A stretch of 64,000 nt of DNA from Knufia peltigerae (taxonomy: Eukaryota > Ascomycota > Eurotiomycetes > Chaetothyriales > Trichomeriaceae): positions 124,001 to 188,000 of the forward strand of contig JAPDRN010000007.1 of the NCBI GenBank assembly GCA_030247855.1. The letters are read 5' to 3'. This document shows positions 43,934-53,311 of the stretch, in pieces; positions within the stretch are counted from its first letter, which is position 1; every line of letters begins with the position of its first letter. Both the position numbers and the translations under genes were made by a program. The notes below the pieces were generated by a model that was not told where the DNA came from, searched no databases, and saw nothing but the letters and a program-made list of their open reading frames with translations.

Positions 43934-44506
43934 TGCTACTGATTCAAGGTGGGTATATGTCAGGTATGTATATTATATATTTTGTCAAAAATGGCGTTGT
44001 AACCGACAACTCCTGCGACTATGGAAGGCGAAAAAGATTGACCGAGTGTGGTGTGTCAAGGGTCCCAAATCTATAGCTAGAGAGAACTAGAGAGGAACAA
44101 ACAAAAGTGAGAGAGAGGACAGATAGGTTCGAATACAGACCGACAACAAACCAACAATTCTTGGGGAGACCCAGTTCTTTTTCAGATATTTTTCTGCTGA
44201 GCGGGCAAGTCAGATACGAGGGACTTGTGTTGGACTCCGTTACAAGCACTGGGACTCCGTATCTGGAGAAACTTCCGGCCCTGTGATTGGGGAATCCGGA
44301 CATGACGTCGACCGGCCCTTCGGCTTCCCTCCCGTATTCCTTTCGTTCGCCCGACTTGCCCCTTTCGGCCGCAATGCGGCTTTACGCTGCTGCTTGCAAT
44401 ACCAAAAGTGATAGCTGCGGTTTTCGGCGAGTCACAGAGGAGGAGCAGCAAATAGTTCTGTGGATTGGGGCTCGGTGAAGGGCTCAATTCCACTGTGCTG
44501 CTCGAG
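43934..44506. other. Divergent promoter region (HAD / She9)
   Basis: Shared upstream DNA of two oppositely oriented genes. It contains AT-rich DNA close to the HAD start (43960-43985). No gene supported. Confidence 0.5.
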
Positions 44507-46030
44507 ATGCAGCAAGCTCCCCTGCGGTTGTCACAGACTCTATGGTCCGCCTTTCGAGCTGCGAAGCCCGCTCACAGACCACTCCCGCGGCGGTTTTCCT
44601 CAGTTGTTCGACACTCCCCGCAACGATGGAACTGTCGAAGGTCGGGTATAGCTGTTCAAGCTCGATTTTATAGCGACACGAAACCAGAAATCGACCGGAA
44701 AGTGGAAGACGCAAAGTCACGTATCGAGGACAGTCTCGATGCCCGGGCTGATCATGTCGCCGAGGGTGAAAAGAAGCTCAAGGACTTTCAAGATGAGACC
44801 ATCGTCCATACGATACCCGAGTCGTCCTCGATTGTCTACACCAAGACATCAGAGGAGCAGACAACCAAAAAACCCACGGATCCACCACCCTCGACAGACA
44901 AGAGCCTACCCTCTGACTTTTCCTCCCGCTACTCCCACATCAGGAGACGATTTACCGATTTTATGGACAATTTCCAAACACACGTGTTCGTCGCCTCCAG
45001 AAGGCTGAACGATCTGACGGGATATTCAGGTATAGAAGAATTGAAGCACGAGATCGAACACCAAGAGTTGGTGGTACAAGAGTCCCGTCGGGCAGTGAAA
45101 GAAGCTCGTGGCAAGTACAGTGAAGCAATAGCCACTCGAAGCCAGACACAACGAGAAGTCAATGACCTACTGCATCGAAAACACACGTGGTCAGCCGCGG
45201 ATCTTGAACGATTTACGAGCCTCTACAGGTCCGACCATGCCAACGAGCAGACTGAAGCCGCGGCGCAGAATGAGGTCCACGAGGCCGAGGCACGGTACGA
45301 AGAAGCTTCGACGAAACTTGCCAGGGCCATCCTGGCACGGTACCATGAGGAGCAGATATGGAGCGACAAGATCAGGCAGATGTCCACGTGGGGGACGTGG
45401 GGTCTGATGGGTCTGAACGTGCTGCTGTTCGTCGTGTTCCAGATAGCTGTTGAGCCCTGGAGACGGAAAAGGCTGGTCAAAGGGTTTGAGGAGAAGGTCG
45501 AGCTCGCGCTGAAAGAGAGAGATGGAGACAAGCCTACTCTCCAGGCCACCACAGCCACAACCCCCGCCGTGGAACCGAATGGTGTTGGCGCGGTCGCAGC
45601 AATGTCGACGGAGGACAAAGTCGAAGCTGTCGCCGACAATATTGCCGAGCAGATTGTCGATGCAGTGTCTGGCACTACCGCAGAGCAACCTGAGCCTGCT
45701 GTCGCCTCACAAGCCGTGATAGAGGAAGCCGCCGAACAGGTAGCTGCTCAAGAACTGGCGGAAGAGGAAGTCGCCCAGGGAACACCGGAGACGATCATCC
45801 CCGGAGAGCCGGTCCTCGAACCGTCCCGCGCACAGGAAATCCCGGCGGGCTCGCGCTGGGTTTCTCCCGAGTCGCCGCTGGCCTGGTACGAAGACGCCGT
45901 GCGCACGCGGTGGAACGACGAGCAGAAAGTCACGCTCAGCCAGCGCGAGTTGACAACTGTCGCCATGGAGGGCGTGGCGGGTGGTATGGCTCTCATGGGC
46001 CTGTTGTTTGTGCTTTTGAGACCGAGATAA
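44507..46030 (+). CDS. she9: Mitochondrial inner membrane protein She9/Mdm33
   Basis: An intronless gene of 507 aa from the ATG at 44507 (MQQAPLRLSQTLW); the open frame upstream begins only at a TTG. The first 70 residues are Arg/Ser/Ala-rich with RRFSS and ARFYSDT, a typical mitochondrial presequence and cleavage region. Residues about 150-320 form coiled coils (YSHIRRRFTDFMDNFQ, GIEELKHEIEHQELVVQESRR, TQREVNDLLHRKHTWSAADLERFTSLYR). Then come a membrane segment (TWGTWGLMGLNVLLFVVFQIAV) with EPWRRKRLVKGFEEKV, an acidic Ala/Glu-rich stretch, and a second hydrophobic segment at the C-terminus. This matches She9/Mdm33, which shapes the inner membrane and affects fission and cristae. Two hydrophobic segments flanking a hydrophilic stretch is the known family arrangement. 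Confidence 0.9.
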   Translation: MQQAPLRLSQTLWSAFRAAKPAHRPLPRRFSSVVRHSPQRWNCRRSGIAVQARFYSDTKPEIDRKVEDAKSRIEDSLDARADHVAEGEKKLKDFQDETIVHTIPESSSIVYTKTSEEQTTKKPTDPPPSTDKSLPSDFSSRYSHIRRRFTDFMDNFQTHVFVASRRLNDLTGYSGIEELKHEIEHQELVVQESRRAVKEARGKYSEAIATRSQTQREVNDLLHRKHTWSAADLERFTSLYRSDHANEQTEAAAQNEVHEAEARYEEASTKLARAILARYHEEQIWSDKIRQMSTWGTWGLMGLNVLLFVVFQIAVEPWRRKRLVKGFEEKVELALKERDGDKPTLQATTATTPAVEPNGVGAVAAMSTEDKVEAVADNIAEQIVDAVSGTTAEQPEPAVASQAVIEEAAEQVAAQELAEEEVAQGTPETIIPGEPVLEPSRAQEIPAGSRWVSPESPLAWYEDAVRTRWNDEQKVTLSQRELTTVAMEGVAGGMALMGLLFVLLRPR

Positions 46031-46590
46031 GAAGTGGAAAAGCAGAAAAAATCTTTCCACGGAGAGAAGGGGGGACAGTCTCCTACCATGCCTCTCCCTT
46101 TTCTTCACTGTATATACTTGTAGAATAAAGATGGTACAGAAAGAATTGTTGCAGTCTGCCATGTTTTGCGTGATGGTGCTGTAGTACTCCGTATAAAAGA
46201 CTACGACTAGATGAGTAGAAGAACCAAGCCAAAACTGCTCATGCTCACCAGTAACTCACTCGAAGACTGAGGCGTTCATTTGCAAATCAATGGCTTATGT
46301 CACACTCGTTACACGTGTAATGTCGACTCGTTTTCAATTGATATTTTGATTGGGTTCTCTTTTCTGGTCTCTCTAAACACGACTTATCACCACCTACCAC
46401 AAGTGTCGGCTCGCCAGTATACTCCTCCTTTCTCTAATATGTACAGAAGCTAGCTTTCATTTTTCCGTGATCCTGCGGAGCGTCTGTACTTAGACGGACA
46501 ACGCATCGACCCTCGGGGGAAAAAAGAAAGCAAATCTCTCACCAGAGCCAACGCAAAAAGATGTTCAATTGCTTCCAATGTTTTTCGAGT
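46031..46590. other. Convergent 3' flank with TACGGAGTA motif
   Basis: 3' ends of the She9 (plus) and Rieske (minus) genes. A TACTCCGTA copy (minus-strand TACGGAGTA) is at 46185-46193. No gene seen. Confidence 0.55.
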
Positions 46591-47500
46591 TTAACCAATG
46601 ACAAGTTTGTCTTCCTCTGGGAAATCGTACGCCGGGATTTCCAAGTTCAGAGGTGCCGGTCCTTTTCTCACACGTCCAGAGATGTCGTAGTGCGAACCGT
46701 GGCACGGGCAGAACCAACCACCAAAATCACCCGCTTCACCAATGGGCACACAACCCAAGTGAGTGCAGACACCCAACATGACCAACCATTCGGGCTTCTT
46801 GACACGGTCTTCGTCTTTCTGAGGATCACGGAGGATGGAGATGCTACAACGAGCAGAAATTAGCACACAATTCATGGCGCAAGTTTGACCCAAAGGTGTA
46901 AAAGAGCGTACTTGACGGATTCGGCCTCCTTGATTTCGCTTTCCGTTCGATGACGGATAAAGACTGGCTTGCCTCGCCATTTGATAATCACGTTCTTGCC
47001 CTCTGGGATGGCGGCGAGGTCAACTTCGACCTTGGCCATGGCCAGGACATCAGCGGACGCAGACATGTTGACTAGGAAATCTGTTCAACCCCAAAAAACA
47101 GAGACTTCGTTAGCTTGTTGTTCGTTTTCTAAACCACCCTTTCCGGCGCCCATGCGTACGTACCCTGCACGGTGTTCTTCGCGCCAGCTGCGGCGAGCAT
47201 TCCCATTGATCCGGCCATGAAGTAGCCAAAGACTCGGTTGGTGACCTCGGATTTTCCGGACTTGTAGGCCCCGAAGCTTGGGATCTTGGTGGTGTCCTTC
47301 TTCTCGGCCGCTCTGAAGGGACTCTGGAAGCTCGAGGAAGCAGTGGCATTGGATTCGCTCCGTCGCTGGGAACTCGGGGAGGAAGCTATTGTGGTGGCGG
47401 AGGCTGCGGCCAGACGGGAGGATGAGGATGTCGAGGTCGGGAGGGAGTGTCGGGTCCAGCTGCGCAAGGCAGGGCCTGCAGAAGCTGGGACTGGACGCAT
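46591..47500 (-). CDS. rip1: Rieske iron-sulfur subunit of the cytochrome bc1 complex
   Basis: Three exons: 47500-47164, 47080-46912 and 46843-46591, giving 252 aa. Donors are GTACGT and GTACGC; acceptors are AACAG and TTGTAG. The joins give NTVQ-DFLVNMSASADVLA and ESVN-ISILRDPQ, both conserved. The first 60 residues are a Ser/Ala/Arg-rich presequence. FGYFMAGSMGMLAAAGAKNTV is the single membrane anchor and the DFLVNMSASADV hinge follows. The 2Fe-2S ligands are Cys195 and His197 (CTHLGC) and Cys214 and His217 (CPCHGSH), with Cys200-Cys216 as the disulfide. The protein moves electrons from ubiquinol to cytochrome c1 in complex III. Length is normal. Confidence 0.97.
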
Positions 47501-48074
47501 TATGGTGGATGGTGAGTAGAGAGTGGTTGTGGTTGACGAGGTCGAAGCTCGAGATTGTGAACGGGTTTGTTCAATTAATGCTGTGATCGAAGTCGCAGAA
47601 GAAGCACCTCCACATTGGGCTTAGCGTCGAATGATTTTATGCGTCAGTTGTGATTGGTCGAGAGCCATCGAAGCACCTGTTCCCTTCGTGGCTGACTCAG
47701 CAGTTCAGAGAATCTGCTGTCTTCACTTACAACTTCTATTCAGCAAATCAGAGGCGCTACGGTATTTCCAGAACTTGATCAGACAGACAGTCGTGGTGAT
47801 GGCACAGCTGCGTAAGGCGTCAACTTGCCAATAATAACAGCAAATCCCAATCTATCGGCATAGTTTTTTTCATTCACATAGTCTGGCCAGAGCATCGACA
47901 CCCAGTGAACTACCTATTTCAGGAGACACTATGGCCCCAATAAGACTCCGTATTCATGCTGCCTCTGATTTTATCGTGATTGTACAATGTAGTCATACTT
48001 CATGCTCGTCCACAGCGCAACACCAGTTCCTGTAGACCAACCCGGAAAAGAACTCGTATCCAGCCAAATACCTT
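47501..48074. other. Intergenic region
   Basis: Promoter of the Rieske gene and 3' flank of the Dpb3-like gene. Nothing gene-like; one near-match to the TACGGAGTA motif (GACTCCGTA) lies near 47945. Confidence 0.5.
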
Positions 48075-48790
48075 TCATTCAGTCATCTCAATGTCTCGAA
48101 TTGGATCGTGGTGACTGTGATTTCTCGAATGTGCTGATCTGTGAGCAATTGGACTGCCCGTAATATCATTTGAAGAACCGTTGACACCGTTCGTGCCATT
48201 TAAATTTTGATTCTTCATCATGGTATCTATGGACAGTGTACTACTGTCTCCGTTCGCGGTATTCGCCGTAGCTCCTGCAGCAGAAGCGGCTTTTGCTGCC
48301 GCCTCTTGTGCCTTTTCTTCTCGAAATTGGCGATACGTTTTGGTCTTTGGCACTGTGTCTGATAAAAACTCAAGATTGTCGATTCTCGATATTGCGGTCG
48401 CTTGGAGATTGTCAGAACTGACAGCAATCGGTCTGGACAACAACCTACCAATATCTTTGTATGCTAAATTTTTCCGCGGTTTTCGTTCTGATTTGACCAC
48501 GGTGTGTGACTGCTCTGCGAGATATCGTATAAAATTCTCCTACAGAATTGTCAATACTGTTAGATGAATCTTAGTTAATGGACAGACCGTCGCAACTGAG
48601 ATCGCAAAGGCTGCCGTAGTCGAGCATTGAGCGATATCATCGTCCATTGCAATAATCTTCTTCACTCTCGCAACTAGATCGGTGTCAGTTACTAAGAAGA
48701 AAACCGCATATCAGAGAGGAACTAACGAGGCAGCACAGATGTGCCTGTGATCTCTTCTGGAGGATCGATGGGCGCATTGTTATAAGGCAT
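48075..48790 (-). CDS. dpb3: Histone-fold protein, Dpb3/CHRAC-like (DNA polymerase epsilon subunit)
   Basis: Four exons: 48790-48727, 48673-48588, 48539-48449 and 48400-48075, giving 188 aa. Donors are GTTAGT, GTCTGT and GTAGGT; phases are 1, 0 and 1. The last intron has no stop in frame, but splicing it gives KDI-ATAISRIDNLEFLSD, the family sequence. The spliced core reads TSVLPLARVKKIIAMDDDIAQCS...ENFIRYLAEQSHTV...RKNLAYKDI, a complete H2A/NF-YC-type histone fold of about 90 residues. An Ala/Asn/Ser-rich tail ends in a His-rich stretch and DIEMTE. Dpb3 pairs with a Dpb4-type partner in replicative polymerase epsilon; the CHRAC-type remodeller subunit is close in sequence and cannot be excluded. 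The ClC gene starts 408 bp away on the other strand. Confidence 0.88.
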
Positions 48791-49198
48791 AGTTTAACAA
48801 GAGGACCGTCGGGGTCTCGATCGGATAGGGCGTATTCTTTGCAGACCAAATTCTTCAAGGGCAGCCACGCACGTAAGAAGTCTCTCAGGTCTAGTGCACA
48901 GGTGAAAGAGATCTTGACGCGTCAATTATGATCCTCGGATGTTTTCAACTGCTGTTTCAATTCAAACGTGAGGTTGAACAAGAACAAATACGCGGGAAGA
49001 TGGTCGCGTTGAGACACTCGTACATATGTCAATGTTCTCGGCGGACGGAGTATTTAGTCCCAAAATGGAAAAAGCGATCGTTGGGAGGCCAGTTCGAAGC
49101 TGCGCAGCCTACGGAGTACAATCCTCCTTGACGACCTTCTCAAGGAGTATCACATACTGTATATCTTCTATGACAGTCATGATAGATGATCCAATGTT
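48791..49198. other. Divergent promoter region (Dpb3-like / ClC)
   Basis: Short shared promoter of two divergent genes. A TACGGAGTA copy is at 49110-49118, 80 bp before the ClC start. Confidence 0.55.
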
Positions 49199-51828
49199 AT
49201 GACCACCTCCGCTGCACACGCCACCACAGCGCGGCCGTCCTATTCAGCGCGTCGTCTCTCCAGGCGCCGATCCACGGCTTCGAGCCTCGAACATGGAGTG
49301 CCTATTCCCCAGATCACGCCCGCGGACCAGGCTATCACGGAAGAGATCGCAGAGATTAAAAGATATGAAGACTTCACTACGATAGATTGGGTTCAAGATG
49401 CGGCCCAAGAACAACTGCGGAGAAGGGCCAGACGGAAAGAATCCAAGTTCTTCGAAAGAGACGGAGTATTGGGCTGGCGTCGAAGAGTATGGGATTCGTA
49501 CGATGCGGCGCAATCATGGATTGTCATAACACTCGTTGGCATCATTATCGGCTTCAATGCTGCCGCTCTGAGCATTGTGACGGAGTGGCTCTCGGACATC
49601 AAGATGGGTTACTGTACAACTGCCTGGTACCTCAATGAAGGCTTCTGTTGTTTTGGCTCTGAAGAAGGCTGCGATGAGTGGAAGCGATGGAGCTCATTCG
49701 GTATCGCCAACTACTTTATATACGCCATCTTCGCCGTTCTACTCTGCTTTGTGTCGGCCTATCTGGTCAAGAACTATGCCCCATATGCAGCCGGCTCGGG
49801 AATTTCAGAAATCAAATGCATTATCGCTGGATTCATCATGAAGGGATTTTTGGGTTTCTGGACGTTTTTAATCAAGTCGATATGCTTACCACTTGCCATC
49901 GCATCTGGTTTATCAGTCGGCAAAGAAGGGCCAAGTGTTCACTACGCTGTTTGCGTTGGCAATGTGATATCAAGATTCTTCGACAAATACAGACGAAGCG
50001 CATCCAAGACCAGAGAAATTCTTACCGCAACAGCGGGAGCGGGAGTGGCGGTCGCCTTTGGAAGTCCCATTGGAGGAGTCCTGTTCTCTTTAGAGGAAAT
50101 GGCATCACATTTTCCGCTCAAGACACTCTGGAGGTAAGTTTGTCTGTTGTTTCCTCCGGCAAGCACTGGCTCTAATCTTTCTGTAGGAGTTACTTCTGTG
50201 CACTTGTTGCAACGGCGGTGTTGAGCGCCATGAACCCCTTCAGAACTGGCCAGCTTGTCATGTTTTCAGTCAAATACGATAGAGATTGGCATTTTTTCGA
50301 AATCATTTTTTATATCATTCTCGGAATATTTGGCGGACTATACGGTGCTTTTGCGATCAAATTCAACCTCAAAGTTCAGGCATTCCGAAAGAAATACCTA
50401 GTGAAACACGGTATCCCTGAAGCCGTCATACTTGCTGGAGCGACTGCTCTCCTCTGCTACCCGAACATGTTTCTACGGATTGAAATGACGGAAATGATGG
50501 AGATGTTGTTCCGAGAATGCGAAGGAGACTATGACTATCATGGCCTTTGCGAAAAGAAAAACAGATGGTCGCTTGTCGCGTCACTGGCAGTCGCAACGAT
50601 TATGAGAACCCTTCTGTTCGTCATCTCATATGGCTGCAAAGTTCCCGCGGGCGCATTCGTACCGTCGATGGCAATTGGAGCTTCTTTTGGGAGAATGCTA
50701 GGAATCATCGTCCAGTGGCTGTACGAGTCCTTCCCAGATTCGCAATTTTTCTCTGCGTGTCAGCCAGATGTACCGTGCATCACGCCTGGTACATATGCTT
50801 TCCTGGGCGCCGGAGCGGCTCTCAGTGGTATTATGCACCTGACAATCTCAGTCACCGTCATCATGTTTGAGCTCACTGGTGCATTGACCTACATTCTTCC
50901 CACGATGATTGTGGTGGGAGTCACCAAAGCCGTCGGGGATCGCTTCAGCAAGGCCGGTATAGCTGATCAGATGATCTGGTTCAACGGTTTTCCCTTCCTC
51001 GACAACAAAGAAGAACATACCTTTGGCGTGCCTGTATCACAGGTCATGACCGGAACCATGAGCGTGCTGTACACCACAGGCATGGAAGTGAAAGCCGTGC
51101 AGAAACTACTGAATGACACGACATACTCTGGGTTTCCGATCGTGGAGGACGAGGATGCGAGGATCCTGATCGGCTACATCGGCAGGACTGAACTTCAATT
51201 CGCCATTGACCGGGCCAGAAAACAAGGCATGCTCGCGCCAGACGCCAAGTGTACATTCGCCGTGGACCGAGAAGATACTGCGGAAACTCCAGCACCTCTC
51301 AGTCCATCCATCACCTTCGATTCCATGTCACTACACACCGCCGACTTTAGCGCGTTCGTCGACCACACGCCCATCACGGTCCATCCCCGCCTTCCCCTCG
51401 AGACGGTCATGGAGCTGTTCAAGAAGATGGGACCGCGTGTCATTCTCGTCGATCACCACGGCCGGCTCGAAGGCCTTGTCACAATTAAAGACTGCTTGAA
51501 GTACCAGTTCAAGGTCGAAGCGCAGGAACACGCATCTGCCATGAGAGACGACCAGCAACAAAACGGACACAATGAACGTTTCGCCGATGTACTGGCGACG
51601 GTTCGTGACTACGTGGCTGACACGATCAATAACCTGTCCCGGGGCAAGTTGAGACTGGGTCCTCGGACCGCAACTGGGTGGACCAGAGTCTCCGGACGCG
51701 ATGACGACAGGCGGCATGACTTTGTGAATGACTATCGTAATGAACAGGCCATTTTGGATGGGACAGAAGATAACGATCTAGATATTGTCGATCACGACAG
51801 GGATGGTGTTGAGATGTATTCTAGATGA
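49199..51828 (+). CDS. ClC-family chloride/proton exchanger (Gef1-like)
   Basis: Two exons: 49199-50133 and 50187-51828, giving 858 aa. The donor is GTAAGT, the acceptor CTGTAG, phase 2, joining TLW-RSYFCALVA. The N-tail of about 105 residues is hydrophilic. Selectivity-filter motifs are GSGISEIK and GKEGPSVH with the gating glutamate Glu243; PAGAFVPSMAIGA is the third. FSLEEMASHFPLKTLW carries the proton glutamate that marks exchangers rather than channels. Two CBS domains follow the membrane part (VSQVMTGTMSVLYTT..., ITVHPRLPLETVMELFKKMG...GLVTIKDCLK). Yeast Gef1 and animal ClC-3/4/5 are the nearest types known to me; they acidify Golgi, endosome or vacuole and support copper loading and ion homeostasis. 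Confidence 0.94.
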
Positions 51829-52211
51829 GGCCAAGTATTGACTTTGTCATATGTATAATCATGGATTTTGATGCTGATGATCATCTTCGAGCTGTTTTCT
51901 ATTTAGAGTACGCCTTGCATTCTTACCTTTCCGAGCTGTGGATTCTCTGATCAGATCGGTGGTCTTGTACAATCTATCTGCTGGAAGCTCCGTCTTCACC
52001 ACCTTCACCAAGCCCTTAGCGGTCTGTGTTTTTCAGATGAGATGCGAGTTGTGTCGTCGACCACTTTTTATGTCTCTCGTTTCCATTTTCAGTTTCCAAT
52101 CATCATCATCATCATCATCATCCTCCTCCTCCGTCCATCTCTCACTTTCCCTTTATTTTTTTCGCTCCTATTCCCCTTCTTGTCCCCAGCCATACGCGAG
52201 CAGAAGAGAGC
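51829..52211. other. Intergenic region with ATC microsatellite
   Basis: 3' flank of the ClC gene and leader/promoter of the acidic-protein gene. It contains the (ATC)n/(TCC)n tract at 52099-52132 and a pyrimidine-rich stretch up to 52190. Confidence 0.55.
52099..52132 (+). repeat. (ATC)n-(TCC)n microsatellite
   Basis: Eight ATC units pass directly into four TCC units, about 80 bp before the start of the acidic-protein gene, probably in its leader. Confidence 0.85.
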
Positions 52212-52997
52212 ATGTCATCTCCACTACAACAACAAATCAATGTCCATCACGACATGGGTCTCTTTGATGAGGTTGACACCAAAGTCGGGGTGGGCGATGA
52301 AGTAATCACGACCGAGGTCGATGATGAAATTGATCAACGACAATCGAAAACCACCACTTTATTACCTGCTCCTTCACCACCTCCTTCTCTACGACGTCGT
52401 CAAACCCTAGAAGATGAACTCGCAGCCGTCAACGACGGTTTCGAACCAGATGGATCCACGATGATCGACGACGACGACCGGATCATTTGGGAATACGACG
52501 TGGAAAGGACGGAGGTCGATCTAGACACGAATCTAGATTCGGTCTTGACATTTGCGAGGACCGAGGAAACTGAAGAGGATGCCGAAATTGAAAGGAAGAT
52601 GGAAAGTGAGGATGAGATTGGAGGGAAGATGGAAAGTGAGAGTGAGGGTGGGATCCATGAAATCAATCATCTTCTCCCTCGTCAGCATCACCACCACTAC
52701 GACCACGGCGGCGATCACCACCACAACCAAAATGGTAATGACGAAGACGAAACCACAACAATACCACCGCCAACCTTTCTCTCCCTCAATATTACGGATC
52801 TTTCTTCATGGAAAGCCACGCACCGACACCTCACTGGCCTCCCACCTACCCCAGACACCCACACGGCCATCTCACGTCACGCCGAGTTTCTATTCACATG
52901 GCTCGACATCTCGGTGCTCCCTTACATTGACGCTCTTGAACGGTACGCGCGTCATGAGATGATACAGACCGACGACGAGTGCTCCTCTGAATTCTGA
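52212..52997 (+). CDS. Acidic, His-rich protein of 261 aa, function unknown
   Basis: A single exon from the ATG at 52212 to TGA at 52997. The product is strongly acidic and low in complexity for residues 1-160 (MIDDDDRIIWEYDVERTEVD, EETEEDAEIERKMESEDE). A tandem EGGKMESE-type repeat and a histidine cluster (RQHHHHYDHGGDHHHNQN) follow. The last 65 residues look folded: FLSLNITDLSSWKATHRHL, SRHAEFLFTWLDISVLPYIDALERY. No signal peptide or membrane helix is seen. I do not recognise the family. The C-terminal globular piece is the best handle for homology; the His cluster could bind metal ions, which is speculation. Confidence 0.6.
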   Translation: MSSPLQQQINVHHDMGLFDEVDTKVGVGDEVITTEVDDEIDQRQSKTTTLLPAPSPPPSLRRRQTLEDELAAVNDGFEPDGSTMIDDDDRIIWEYDVERTEVDLDTNLDSVLTFARTEETEEDAEIERKMESEDEIGGKMESESEGGIHEINHLLPRQHHHHYDHGGDHHHNQNGNDEDETTTIPPPTFLSLNITDLSSWKATHRHLTGLPPTPDTHTAISRHAEFLFTWLDISVLPYIDALERYARHEMIQTDDECSSEF

Positions 52998-53311
52998 ACA
53001 AGAGCACATGAGTTACTACAACGACCTACCGAGTGAGGTCGGACGGAAAGTCGACTGTAGTCAAGAGAGGGAAAAAGGCAATTGATTGGTGAAACGGTTG
53101 TCTCGACAAGTAAAACTTCCCTAGGGGTTGGACCGGACAAGTACGAAACCCACCTAGGTATCAAAAAGAAACAATCTTCTACCTCTCATCATTGCATATT
53201 CTGTAACATTCATCATCAATCTGATCTAACCACCTCATCATCATCTTTGGTTGTCTCTTTGCCGGGTAGGTGTATTTCAAGCACCCTTCCCATTTCTCCC
53301 ATCCCTCCCAC
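52998..53311. other. Convergent 3' flank
   Basis: Short space between the 3' ends of the acidic-protein gene (plus) and het-C (minus); no features beyond CAT-rich sequence near 53180-53245. Confidence 0.5.
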
